A DNA stretch of 64,000 nucleotides, taken from assembly GCF_002929845.1 (NCBI RefSeq), contig NZ_PJJS01000053.1:115703-179702 (forward strand), in the 5' to 3' direction. Source of the DNA: Cryobacterium sp. M96. GTDB taxonomy: Bacteria; Actinomycetota; Actinomycetes; Actinomycetales; Microbacteriaceae. Within the stretch, counting starts at the first letter, position 1. Each line of letters starts with the position of its first letter. The notes below the pieces were generated by a model. It did not search any database and was not told the origin of the DNA. It saw only the letters and a program-made list of their open reading frames with translations. The position numbers were made by a program, and so were the translations under genes. Shown piece by piece: positions 9,087 through 17,992 of the stretch.

Positions 9087-12000
9087 TCAGCTCGCTGTGT
9101 AGGTCAGGGTGAGCAGCGGGCGATAGGTGACGTTGGTGCTGTTGGTCGACCACAGCCGGAGGTTGTCCGGGCCGGCACTGATCAGCGCGACGGACACCGT
9201 TGAACCAGCGAGAGTTCTCAGCTGCGCCGCATCGAGCGTGACCAAGTAAGCCGTGTTCGTTGCCGATGCGCCGGCGAGGCTCCCCAGATCCGGTCCCAGA
9301 CCGGTGGGTCGGTTGTTCCAGTTCACCGTGCCCTCCGTCCAATTCCCACTCAGCAGCTTAAATGTCTGGGCATCCACCGAGGCGGCGGTCGAGTCGGTCG
9401 AGGTTCGAATCCGCAGGGTCGCCCCGCTGAGCACAGTGCCCACCGGCGCAGCCGGGACTGCAAACTTTAGGTACGACTCGATCAGCGACGTGCCCGCCCC
9501 CCGGGACGACAACTGGCTATTGGACCCGAAGTTGGTCGTGGGAAGCACCTGGTACGTCGTCGAGTCTTCGCTGGCACCGGTCGTAAGGACCACCGGTCCC
9601 ACAGGGGCGGCCTGAACCGTCGCCTCCGCGGCACCAGAGGCTGCACTCACATTGCCGGCAGCATCACGCGCCATCACCTTGTAGAAGTAAACACCCGACG
9701 CCAGACCGGGATCCGAATACGACGCACCCGAAACATCTGCGATTTTGCTCGACGCATCAGCGACGAACTCAGCCGAAGACCCCCGGTACACCGAATAACC
9801 CGTCACCGCGACATTGTCCGTCGACGCCGTCCAGGCCACCGAAACCGAACTCCCCGACACCGACGCCGTCAGACCAGTCGGAACACTCGGCACGTCAGTG
9901 TCGGCGGTCGCCACCGACGCGGATACCGACGCGGAAGCCGGACTTGCGTTGCCTCTGGCGTCGTAGGCGACCACGACGTAATGGTACGTTCCGTCAGCGA
10001 GCCCCGGATCCGTATATGACGCATCTGTCACGTCGGCGATCTTGTTGGTGGCGTCAGCGACGAAGCCGGATGCAGACCCGCGGTGCACCGAATAGCCGGT
10101 GACACCGACATTGTCCGTTGACGGAGTCCATGCCAGCGCGACGGCGCCGTTTGAGACGGTTGACGTCAGGCCGGAGGGAGCGCTCGGCGCCATGGCATCG
10201 GGAGCGGTGTTGGAGCCCAGCTCGTAGTGAGCCGCGACGGCCGCTGCGCTCAAGGCCGACGGATAGACCGCCACCTCGTCGAGCGTGCCCGCAAAATAGG
10301 GACTGTCGGGCTGCGAGGGCCAGCTGTTGAGGTTGCCACCACCGGCACGCCAGTAGCCGTCAAACGCCTGGTTGAAGTTGGTAGGGTTCGAGCCGACCTC
10401 TGTGCCATCCAGGTAGAGCTTCATCCCATCGGGTCCCTGCGTGCCCACTACGTGATGCCAGGCGTTGTTGTTGAATCCCGCCGGCGATTCGATGAGTTGG
10501 AAGCCCCCGACGTACACGCCGAAGATGATGCTCCCGGAATTGGTCATGTAGATCTGCTTGTCGTAATTCGAACCCTGCCCGGTTGCGACGTTCTCAAAGC
10601 CGACGATCTTCCCGCCGGATGTCGTGTCCGTCTTGAACCAAGCTTCCGTGGAGAACTGGGCAACCGATGAGCGTGCGGTCTTGGTCGCAATGCCGCCGTC
10701 CTGAGTTCCGCTGGTCTGCACGGCAGTCCCGACCTTGATCGCCTTCGGCTGCTGCAGCTGGACTGCAGCGCCGTAATCTCCTTCGCTCTGGGCGTCGGAC
10801 GATGAGTCTTTCGCCGCGCTTCCAGAGGTTTCGTCGAGGCGCCAGTACACATCAGGCTCGTCCGTGTAGATCCTGGCTCCATACGCGTCTGTCGGGGTCG
10901 GCGGAACGGCGAGGGTTCCCCCAGCGAGAGTGTAGTGCTGGGCGATCTGCGCGGCGCTCAGGGCGGATGCATAGACCGCGGTGTCGTCTATCTGGCCGCC
11001 GAAGAAAGCGCTAGACGGCTGGCTGGGCCAGCCATTCAGGTTGTCGCCACCGACATGCCAGTTACCGCTGTATTGCTGGCTGGTGCTGGTGGCGTTCTGG
11101 CCCACCCGGACGCCGTCCACGAACAACTTCATCCCGGACCCGCTCTGGGTTGCCACGATGTGGTGCCACTTATCATCATTGTACGACGAGGCCGTCTTGA
11201 TCGTTTCGGTGCGACCGATGTAGACACCGAAGGTCAGGCGACCCTGGTTATCCATGTAGATGTGTTTATCGTAATTCCCGCTCAGGTTCGTGTTGCCAGT
11301 CCCGGTGCTCGGCCGACCATCCCCGAATCCGATGATCTTCCCCCCTTGGGTGGATGTCGTCTTGATCCAGGTTTCGATCGAGTAAGTGGTGGGTGCCGGT
11401 TTCTGCTGGTCGCTCCAGATGTAGCCATCAGTCCCATTGAACGTAGCGGAGGTGTTGGTGTCACCGACGATCGCGCCAGGCGCCCGGTAGGTGACGCCGT
11501 TCTTGTATAGGCCGTTCAGGCCGGTGACCGTCGCACCGGACTTGTCCTGTGCCCAGGGACCGGAAACCTCATCCAGACGCCAATACAGCCTGGCTCCGTC
11601 CTGGATCACCTGAGTGGGATAGTCAACCCCCTTGGTGACGGCGCGGGCTGCTACTGACGCCGACAGCGGACTGGTGTTGACCCCGTCATTCGCCGTCACC
11701 CGGTAGGTGTAATTCGTGCCCGCGGCGACATTCGTGTCAACGACGGTCACCTGGGGACGGGTCCACCACAGGGAACTGGCAGAGCCGGTCCAGATTGGGG
11801 TCGCTCCGCCGTTCCGGTAGACGTTGTACGTCAAGGCACTGTCGTCAGGGTCGACCACGGTGCGGAAGCGAATCTGATTGGCGCCCGAAGTGAGCGCCTC
11901 GGCTGCAACGACCGGGGTGGGCGGCGCACCGACGTCATCCGGACCGAAGCGTGTGAGTCCCTGTTGGACTACGCCGTTGATGACAGTGAACTCACCGCCG

Positions 12001-13160
12001 TACCAGAGGTACTTCTTTCCCGTTGTGGCGCCGGTGGCAATGGTGAGAGCACGCGGGCCGATTCCTTCGCCCGTACCGTCATTGGAAGTCGGGAACCAGC
12101 CCAGCAAAGCCGCGTCCGAGGTGTTCTGTGCCATCAAAAACATCCGTCTCCCGTCAGGAAAGGCGTTGTTCGATGAGCAGTCGTGCGCGTGACTCGCGGA
12201 ATACAGGGTGCCCTGGTATTCGAGCACCGCCTGCGTTGCGCCCAGGCAGTTGTCCCGCCAAGTCTGGTCGAGTGTGCTCCAATTGACGGCGAAGCGACCG
12301 TCGAAGACTCCGCCCCCCGTTCCTTCGTTGCCCCCGTAGAACGCCGTGCCGTCCGACCACAGGGTCTTGGTCACCGAGGTACGCGGGATGAAGCCGAGAG
12401 GGTAATTACGCACGTTTGCGCCGGTGGTCGCATCGACGACCGCGATGGAGTGGGAATCCTGGTCATTGACCGTGAAAAAGTCCCCACCGATGGCTACCCT
12501 GCTGCGGTCGGGAGAGACGGCCACGGCCCGCCCGACAGTGTCAGCCGCCGGGGCCCAGGGCAGAAGCGCGCCCGACGTCGCGTCCACCGCTGCAAAGCGC
12601 TTGCGCGCCTGGCCGCCGACGGTCTGGAACTCCCCAGCCAGGTACAGGGTGGACGAGGTGGCAGCCATGCCGCGGACGAGGGAAGATACCCCCGCCACCC
12701 GGAACGGCTTGACGGTGCAGGCGACCGGGTCGATCGCGGCTACCCGCGCGGCGTTCACCCCGCCGACGGAGGAGAAATTGCCCCCGATGTAGATGGTGTT
12801 GCCGTCAGGTGAGGCAACCACCGACCGCACGGTCGGCGTGGCCCCATTAAGGGTCATGGCGAACTGACAGCTGTCAGGGGCTCCTGTCTCCGCGTTGAAA
12901 ATCGCAAGCGTTCCCTGGTTCCTCGGCACTCCCGCACCGCCGCTGGGCGGCCTGATCTCAGAAAATGTTCCGCCCGCCACGACTTTTCCGTGCACCGTGC
13001 CGACTCCGTAGACAACGCCGTTCGTCTGCCAGGTCGACAGGTTGTCCGCACTGAAGGCGACGCCGGCGGAGAGCGCCGACGCCGGTTGTGGCACGGGACT
13101 CGCTATGACGAGTCCGGCCACGACAGCCACGGTCGTGAAAATTGCGGCAAGCTTACGCAT
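9087..13160 (-). CDS. giant secreted beta-propeller/LamG/FN3/DNRLRE surface protein
   Basis: This 1357-residue protein has a signal peptide (1-31, ending ASA-like). A propeller-like region of YIGGNF/YLAGEF/AIGGDF repeats spans about 35-410 and an FN3-like module 418-505. Two LamG/concanavalin-like domains (515-745 and 760-980) both contain WHHxVxTQ and GxMKLxxDG. Two nearly identical FN3 modules (990-1182, each with TPSTDNVxVTGYSVxRG or a close variant) are followed by a DNRLRE/CBM96-like domain (1190-1357). No sorting signal or C-terminal membrane anchor is seen. It is likely an exported matrix or adhesion protein binding the polysaccharide made here. Catalytic function is not evident. Confidence 0.85.
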   Translation of the reverse strand: MRKLAAIFTTVAVVAGLVIASPVPQPASALSAGVAFSADNLSTWQTNGVVYGVGTVHGKVVAGGTFSEIRPPSGGAGVPRNQGTLAIFNAETGAPDSCQFAMTLNGATPTVRSVVASPDGNTIYIGGNFSSVGGVNAARVAAIDPVACTVKPFRVAGVSSLVRGMAATSSTLYLAGEFQTVGGQARKRFAAVDATSGALLPWAPAADTVGRAVAVSPDRSRVAIGGDFFTVNDQDSHSIAVVDATTGANVRNYPLGFIPRTSVTKTLWSDGTAFYGGNEGTGGGVFDGRFAVNWSTLDQTWRDNCLGATQAVLEYQGTLYSASHAHDCSSNNAFPDGRRMFLMAQNTSDAALLGWFPTSNDGTGEGIGPRALTIATGATTGKKYLWYGGEFTVINGVVQQGLTRFGPDDVGAPPTPVVAAEALTSGANQIRFRTVVDPDDSALTYNVYRNGGATPIWTGSASSLWWTRPQVTVVDTNVAAGTNYTYRVTANDGVNTSPLSASVAARAVTKGVDYPTQVIQDGARLYWRLDEVSGPWAQDKSGATVTGLNGLYKNGVTYRAPGAIVGDTNTSATFNGTDGYIWSDQQKPAPTTYSIETWIKTTSTQGGKIIGFGDGRPSTGTGNTNLSGNYDKHIYMDNQGRLTFGVYIGRTETIKTASSYNDDKWHHIVATQSGSGMKLFVDGVRVGQNATSTSQQYSGNWHVGGDNLNGWPSQPSSAFFGGQIDDTAVYASALSAAQIAQHYTLAGGTLAVPPTPTDAYGARIYTDEPDVYWRLDETSGSAAKDSSSDAQSEGDYGAAVQLQQPKAIKVGTAVQTSGTQDGGIATKTARSSVAQFSTEAWFKTDTTSGGKIVGFENVATGQGSNYDKQIYMTNSGSIIFGVYVGGFQLIESPAGFNNNAWHHVVGTQGPDGMKLYLDGTEVGSNPTNFNQAFDGYWRAGGGNLNSWPSQPDSPYFAGTLDEVAVYPSALSAAAVAAHYELGSNTAPDAMAPSAPSGLTSTVSNGAVALAWTPSTDNVGVTGYSVHRGSASGFVADATNKIADVTDASYTDPGLADGTYHYVVVAYDARGNASPASASVSASVATADTDVPSVPTGLTASVSGSSVSVAWTASTDNVAVTGYSVYRGSSAEFVADASSKIADVSGASYSDPGLASGVYFYKVMARDAAGNVSAASGAAEATVQAAPVGPVVLTTGASEDSTTYQVLPTTNFGSNSQLSSRGAGTSLIESYLKFAVPAAPVGTVLSGATLRIRTSTDSTAASVDAQTFKLLSGNWTEGTVNWNNRPTGLGPDLGSLAGASATNTAYLVTLDAAQLRTLAGSTVSVALISAGPDNLRLWSTNSTNVTYRPLLTLTYTAS

Positions 13161-13425
13161 AGCTACCTATCCCTCGGGTGAACAGCCTCATCGCCCAAAA
13201 GCTCTGATGACCGCGAATGAACTATGGAATCCAGCCTCACGCGGCCTTGGAGCGCTTTGGGTAAGAAAGCATTGCTCACGTTTAGCGAAAAGTGGGATCG
13301 GCGGAAACGTACGCCCTGTGCGCCACACCCGCAATGCCCCGGAGGAGTGACGTCCGACGAGGGGCTAACATGTGCCGAGGACGGGGCACGCTGCCCACGC
13401 TCAATCAATCCGAGGATGGCCCGTG

Positions 13426-14160
13426 ATGACACAGTTTCGTGAAGCTCACGCACAGCTTGCGAGTGCGCAGAAGGCACAGACCGGGGTGTCGCTGTACACG
13501 CGATACGTCAATCGACCGCTGGGGCGCGTGCTGGCCTCGGTGTGTTTTGGGCTCAGGATGACGCCCAATCAGGTGACCGGGCTGTCGGCCCTTGCGACCG
13601 GGGCGGGTCTTGTTCTCCTGGTCAGCGGAGAACCAAGCCCGATCCGAGCCGTCGGCGTTGCGGTCCTCCTCGTTCTCGGCTTTGCGCTGGATTCGGCAGA
13701 CGGTCAGGTCGCGCGCCTGACCGGCCGCGGTTCCCCCGCTGGCGAGTGGCTCGACCACGTCGTGGACGCCGGCAAGATCGTCGCGGTCCACGCAGCGATC
13801 CTCATCACGGCGTACCGCTTCTGGTCCACGGAGCCGATCTGGTATCTCGTGCCCCTCGCATTCCAGGTCGTGTCCGTTGTCACCTTCGTGGGTGGCCTGC
13901 TGACTGAGCTGCTCCTGCGCCGTTCAGCCAACGCAACCTCCACGACCTCGGCCATCGGCGAGGGCGGGGCTCGTCGCCCCTCGAGAGCCAGGGCCATTGC
14001 TCTGCTGCCGGCCGACTACGGGATCCTCTCGCTCAGCTTCATCCTCACTGGCTGGCCCGGTGCTTTCGTGGTGGTCTACAGCCTTCTCTTGGCCGCCAAC
14101 GCGCTGATCATGGCGTTACTGCTCGGCAAATGGTTCCGGGCACTGTCTGCCCGCGGCTAA
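13426..14160 (+). CDS. CDP-alcohol phosphatidyltransferase family membrane enzyme
   Basis: The 244-residue membrane protein has about six helices and the complete family signature D-x2-D-G-x2-A-R-x8-G-x3-D-x3-D, visible as DSADGQVAR followed by GEWLDHVVD (residues about 84-110). Such enzymes transfer a phospho-alcohol from a CDP-alcohol to an acceptor. The location among polysaccharide genes, with a TagD-like enzyme nearby, suggests a non-lipid or sugar acceptor rather than bulk phospholipid synthesis. GAGGA lies 9 nt before ATG 13426 and 6 nt before an alternative GTG at 13423. It overlaps the convergent acyltransferase by 4 bp. Confidence 0.85.
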   Translation: MTQFREAHAQLASAQKAQTGVSLYTRYVNRPLGRVLASVCFGLRMTPNQVTGLSALATGAGLVLLVSGEPSPIRAVGVAVLLVLGFALDSADGQVARLTGRGSPAGEWLDHVVDAGKIVAVHAAILITAYRFWSTEPIWYLVPLAFQVVSVVTFVGGLLTELLLRRSANATSTTSAIGEGGARRPSRARAIALLPADYGILSLSFILTGWPGAFVVVYSLLLAANALIMALLLGKWFRALSARG

Positions 14161-14861
14161 AGCGCGTCTTCCACCGTTTCTCCCGTAGCCGGGATGAAGA
14201 CCCGACTGGTTCCCGTGGTCGAACGCTCGAACCACTCACCGTCGATCGGCCCGCGGAGCGCGGCCGGAACACCCGCCCATAGTCCGGGCAACCCGCCCGA
14301 TCTCGCACGGGCGAGCACCGATCCTCCCGCCAGGACCGACCGATCCGGCAAGATAGCGCCGCCGAAGAGCAGACAGCGCGCTCCGACGAAACTCCGGGCT
14401 CCAATTCGCACCGGATATGCCGCCTGAGCATTTCGTCGAACGTCGATGCTGTGCGTCACAATCTTGGTTTCGTGCCCGGCGACACTGGAGTACTCGCCGA
14501 TCACTATGGAGCCGGAGCAATCGAACTGATGCCGGCTCGTAATTTTTGAATGAGGCCCCATTTCCAGTGCCGCGCCGTCCGGGTAGAGCCGCTTGTACAC
14601 GGGGTGGGATGAAAAAACGTTCAAGCGGCCGATGGTTGCGTGATCACCGATTGACACCCGGCGCATGTTCTTGAGCAGGTTCCATCGGCCTATCCGGCTG
14701 TTCGCTCCCATCGAGACCTGTGTGACCCGAAGGACGAGACAGGATCGCGCCATTGCGGTCGGATGAATGTCGTGGCCGATCGAGCGAAGGAGCCGGTTCT
14801 TAGCCGTGCTCGCCGGCAGCGCCCAAGCCAGCGCCCTCATCGCGTCTTTGATCTGACTCAA
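14157..14861 (-). CDS. left-handed beta-helix acyltransferase
   Basis: The 234-residue protein has isoleucine-patch repeats: SMGANSRIGRWNLL, SIGDHATIGRLNVF, VIGEYSSVAGHETKIVTH and RIGARSFVGARCLLFGGAILPDRSVLAGGSVL. His residues near the HETKIVTH segment could provide the catalytic base, as in related O-acetyltransferases. It probably acetylates a sugar of the polysaccharide. Its ATG overlaps the flippase stop by 4 bp, so both belong to one minus-strand unit. Substrate unknown. Confidence 0.8.
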   Translation of the reverse strand: MSQIKDAMRALAWALPASTAKNRLLRSIGHDIHPTAMARSCLVLRVTQVSMGANSRIGRWNLLKNMRRVSIGDHATIGRLNVFSSHPVYKRLYPDGAALEMGPHSKITSRHQFDCSGSIVIGEYSSVAGHETKIVTHSIDVRRNAQAAYPVRIGARSFVGARCLLFGGAILPDRSVLAGGSVLARARSGGLPGLWAGVPAALRGPIDGEWFERSTTGTSRVFIPATGETVEDAL

Positions 14862-16162
14862 GAGCCGCTCACCCCGATTTCCGGAACCATTGTCACGTCG
14901 AGCGCATCCTCGCTGCGCTGGGCGATTGCGCGGCGCATGCCCATGAGTTCAAGCAGAAGCCTGAGCGAAAGCCCAGCGAAGATACCACAGAGCGCCCCCT
15001 CTGCCCCCCAGGACACGGCTCCGATCGCGACGCAGGGTAGACCGACCAGAGTTCCGATGGCCGTCGCCCCGGTCACCACATCGAGTCTGCGCAATGCCGC
15101 CAGGCAGGCCTTGCTGACGACCGCCTCGATCAGGCTCACTCCGGTGATCAGCGCCATCAGTATCAAGGTGACAAAGGACGGTTTGATCTGGCCGCCGCCG
15201 AGCCAACGCACCAGTTCCGGGGCTACGGCCAGCATGAGACCGGCGAGCGCAACCGCGAACACCACGGCGGCGACCAGCCCCGTCCTGACTCGGCGGACGA
15301 GGTCCTGCCTTCGAGCTTTGGGCACCCAGCCCTGGAGGATCGTGACGAATGGGCCGAGTCCCACGATCACCTGGCGCTGCACCTTCTCGACAACGGCGTA
15401 AACCGGCTGCGCGCCCGGGGCGATCAACGACACAATGACAATCGGGGTCGAGGTATACAGCGAGGAAAGCACGGTCGAGGTGACACCCAGCCGCTGCGAA
15501 GAAAGCACCATCCCTATCCGCCTGCGCGGAAGCGACCGGAGTCGACGGAGTCTCCACGGTTGCAGGATCCATATGGTGGAGGCCATGAATGCCGTCACCA
15601 TACCGATCAGCTGCCAGAGCACACCCACGAGAGCACTCGACCCGTGAGTCATGTAGAAAATGCCGATGCCGGTCCCGAGAACCCGCGGGACGGTTTCGAA
15701 AACCAAGAGTCGGTACGGTTGCATGAGACCGACGAACCACCAGTTCGCGGTCAGTCCCACGGTCGCCGTGGACAGGGCACCGACTCCGGCGAAGATGGCG
15801 TAGTCGCGACCGACACCCCAGGCCACCGAAAAAACAAGAAGGCCGACGGGCACAATGATCAGCAGCTTGCAGATAACCGACTCCGCATATGCGGTGAGTC
15901 GCATGTTCGCGTCTGCCCTCGCCACGGAGGCCGGCCCGGAGAGACCCCAGCCGTAAGCCACGATAACCGCACCCACGCCGCCGATGGACTGGCCTGCCGC
16001 AATCATTCCCCACGCTGCCGCGCCGCTTGCCATGACCATTGAGGGGATGACCGCAAGCGAGACGACAGCCAGGAGCACCATCGAAATCGAGTATCCGACG
16101 ATGGTGTTCATGCTGGCGCGAACGCGCCTCAGCCGTCTACCCCTCGGCGCACCTGCCTTCAT
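14858..16162 (-). CDS. Wzx-like polysaccharide repeat-unit flippase
   Basis: The 434-residue protein has 12 or so hydrophobic segments with short loops and very few conserved polar residues, as in the MATE/MVF-like polysaccharide export (Wzx, RfbX) family. It should move the undecaprenyl-linked repeat unit across the membrane for polymerisation. ATG 16162 (MKAGAPRGRR) was preferred over a start 25 codons upstream because GAGGG lies about 5 nt before it and the upstream part is not membrane-like. It overlaps the downstream acyltransferase gene by 4 bp. Confidence 0.82.
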   Translation of the reverse strand: MKAGAPRGRRLRRVRASMNTIVGYSISMVLLAVVSLAVIPSMVMASGAAAWGMIAAGQSIGGVGAVIVAYGWGLSGPASVARADANMRLTAYAESVICKLLIIVPVGLLVFSVAWGVGRDYAIFAGVGALSTATVGLTANWWFVGLMQPYRLLVFETVPRVLGTGIGIFYMTHGSSALVGVLWQLIGMVTAFMASTIWILQPWRLRRLRSLPRRRIGMVLSSQRLGVTSTVLSSLYTSTPIVIVSLIAPGAQPVYAVVEKVQRQVIVGLGPFVTILQGWVPKARRQDLVRRVRTGLVAAVVFAVALAGLMLAVAPELVRWLGGGQIKPSFVTLILMALITGVSLIEAVVSKACLAALRRLDVVTGATAIGTLVGLPCVAIGAVSWGAEGALCGIFAGLSLRLLLELMGMRRAIAQRSEDALDVTMVPEIGVSGS

Positions 16163-16282
16163 CGGACCCTCATCTCGCCTGCCCACGCTCAGTTCGACGG
16201 GGTTGCATGCGAACAAGCTAGCAGCAACATGGTTCAACGGGATATCTAGCCGCTGATCGGTTGTCTGCGTACACTGACCGTC

Positions 16283-16885
16283 ATGTCAGTCAGCGACGCG
16301 AGACCACCGATGGCCCAACCGTCAGGTCTCCCTCGCCGGAACCTGGCCGGATTCTCCGGCGCAGGCTACGAACGGGGGCGGAATTCGCTCTGGCAGATCG
16401 CCTGGCTTCTCCTCTCCGGACTCGTTGTTGTCCGGTGGTGGTGCCCGCCCCGTCTCCGCGTGGCGCTCCTTCGGCTTTTCGGCGCCACGATCGGTGACAA
16501 TGTTTTGATCCGCCATCGCGTGCGCATCCACTGGCCATGGAAACTGGTCGTCGGTGACAACTCGTGGATCGGTGAAGAGGTCTGGATTCTGAATCTCGAG
16601 CCGGTGATCATTGGCAGTGACGTGTGCATTTCCCAGGGTGTCATGCTGTGCACGGGCAGCCATGACCGCACCTCGCAGACATTCGAATTCGACAATGCGC
16701 CGATTATCGTGGAAGACGGCGCCTGGATCGCGGCCAGGGCAACAGTTCTCCGAGGAAGCCGGATCGGCCATGACAGCGTTATCGGCGCGACGGCTCTCGT
16801 CTCCGGGACCGTGCCCGCCCGGGCACTTCTGCGAGCTCCGCGCGCGGAACGACCAGCACTCTCACAGGACCGGGACCAGACCTGA
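16283..16885 (+). CDS. WcaF-like colanic-acid-type acetyltransferase
   Basis: The 200-residue protein matches the WcaF layout: an N-terminal SLWQIAWLLLSG segment near residue 35, WWCPPRLRVALLRLFGA, then hexapeptide repeats and VVGDNSWIGEEVWILN. GSHDRTSQTFE and WIAARATVLRG follow. It is a likely O-acetyltransferase modifying the polysaccharide. Its TGA is followed at once by the ATG of the next glycosyltransferase (TGAATG), so the pair forms a two-gene unit divergent from the flippase. Confidence 0.87.
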   Translation: MSVSDARPPMAQPSGLPRRNLAGFSGAGYERGRNSLWQIAWLLLSGLVVVRWWCPPRLRVALLRLFGATIGDNVLIRHRVRIHWPWKLVVGDNSWIGEEVWILNLEPVIIGSDVCISQGVMLCTGSHDRTSQTFEFDNAPIIVEDGAWIAARATVLRGSRIGHDSVIGATALVSGTVPARALLRAPRAERPALSQDRDQT

Positions 16886-17992
16886 ATGCGTGTGCTCTCC
16901 ATCGTGACGCTCGTCACTCCCAACGGTGAGTATGGAGGTCCCGTTCGCGTCGCGTTGAACCAGGCCAAAGCCCTCCGTGAAGCAGGCCACGACGTAGTGG
17001 TAGCCGGCGGCGCCCGCGGATTCGGCGAAGCGGCCCCCCATGAATTCGACGGGGTGCCGCTCCGTCTGTTCCCCGCCCGAACGATCATCCCAGGTATCGG
17101 TTTCGCCGGCCTGTGCGCACCCGCCCTGCAGCACTGGCTCAAGCAGGCCGCGCGCTCGTTCGACGTTGTGCACATTCATGCCGCCCGTGACCTCGTCACG
17201 CTCCCTGCGGCGCGCTGGTTGCGCAAGGCCGGGATACCGTACGTGGTGCAGACTCACGGAATGATCGACCCTTCAGACAGTCCATTGGCGATTCCTCTGG
17301 ACGCGTTCGTCACCCGACCGGCTCTGAGGGGGGCGAAGGTGGTGTTCTACCTCACCGACCAGGAACGGAATGATCTCAGTGCCGTTGCGGGCACGGCGCT
17401 CAATCTAAAGCATCTCGCCAATGGCGTACCGGCGCCGGGGAGCGCGAACGGTCCCGCTGCGGGCACGGAAGTTCTCTATCTAGCCCGACTCGCCCGCCGG
17501 AAACGCCCGCAGCTCTTCGTGAAAATGGCGCTCGCACTCGCTGATGAATTCCCGACGGTGTCGTTCACCCTGGTCGGTCCCGATGAGGGAGAGGGGCCAG
17601 CGGTACAGCGCCTCATCGACGCGGCCGATAGTAAAGGCATACTGTCCTGGGAGGGACCCCTGGCCCCGGGTGCAACCAACGAACGGTTGTCGCGGGCCGC
17701 CGTATACGTTCTGCCTTCCATCGATGAACCGTATCCGATGTCAGTTCTCGAAGCCATGTCACTCGGCGTGCCGGTGGTCATCACGGATAGCTGCGGACTC
17801 GCTCCGGCGGTCACTGAGATCGGATGCGGAATTGTGGTGGATGACACTCTCGAGGCTCTCGTCGGCGCCGTTGCAACGGTTCTACGCGACGACGTTCTGA
17901 CTCACAGCATGGGCCGCGCCGGCGCGCTGGCTAGCCGGAACCGGTTCGGGATGCAGGCGATCGCTGAAGCTCTGGCCACTTCGTACCGCTGA
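16886..17992 (+). CDS. GT4-family glycosyltransferase
   Basis: The 368-residue GT-B enzyme has an N-terminal glycine-rich acceptor segment (TPNGEYGGPVRVALNQAKAL) and HIHAARDLVT. The C-terminal donor-binding half has YLARLARRKRPQLFVKM and the E-x7-E motif region PSIDEPYPMSVLEAMSLGVPVV. It should add one sugar of the repeat unit. The last 62 bp overlap the 3' end of the convergent polymerase gene, an unusually long convergent overlap. Confidence 0.87.
   Translation: MRVLSIVTLVTPNGEYGGPVRVALNQAKALREAGHDVVVAGGARGFGEAAPHEFDGVPLRLFPARTIIPGIGFAGLCAPALQHWLKQAARSFDVVHIHAARDLVTLPAARWLRKAGIPYVVQTHGMIDPSDSPLAIPLDAFVTRPALRGAKVVFYLTDQERNDLSAVAGTALNLKHLANGVPAPGSANGPAAGTEVLYLARLARRKRPQLFVKMALALADEFPTVSFTLVGPDEGEGPAVQRLIDAADSKGILSWEGPLAPGATNERLSRAAVYVLPSIDEPYPMSVLEAMSLGVPVVITDSCGLAPAVTEIGCGIVVDDTLEALVGAVATVLRDDVLTHSMGRAGALASRNRFGMQAIAEALATSYR

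Noticed and set aside
13323-13360. Possible third copy of the duplicated leader (ACACCCG, AATGC, GACGTCCG)
   Set aside because: Only scattered matches, no spaced ribosome site plus GTG with a sensible short ORF.
17042-17053. GAATTCGACGGG resembling the palindromic element arm
   Set aside because: Only an 11-base match inside a conserved glycosyltransferase gene with no inverted partner; chance.
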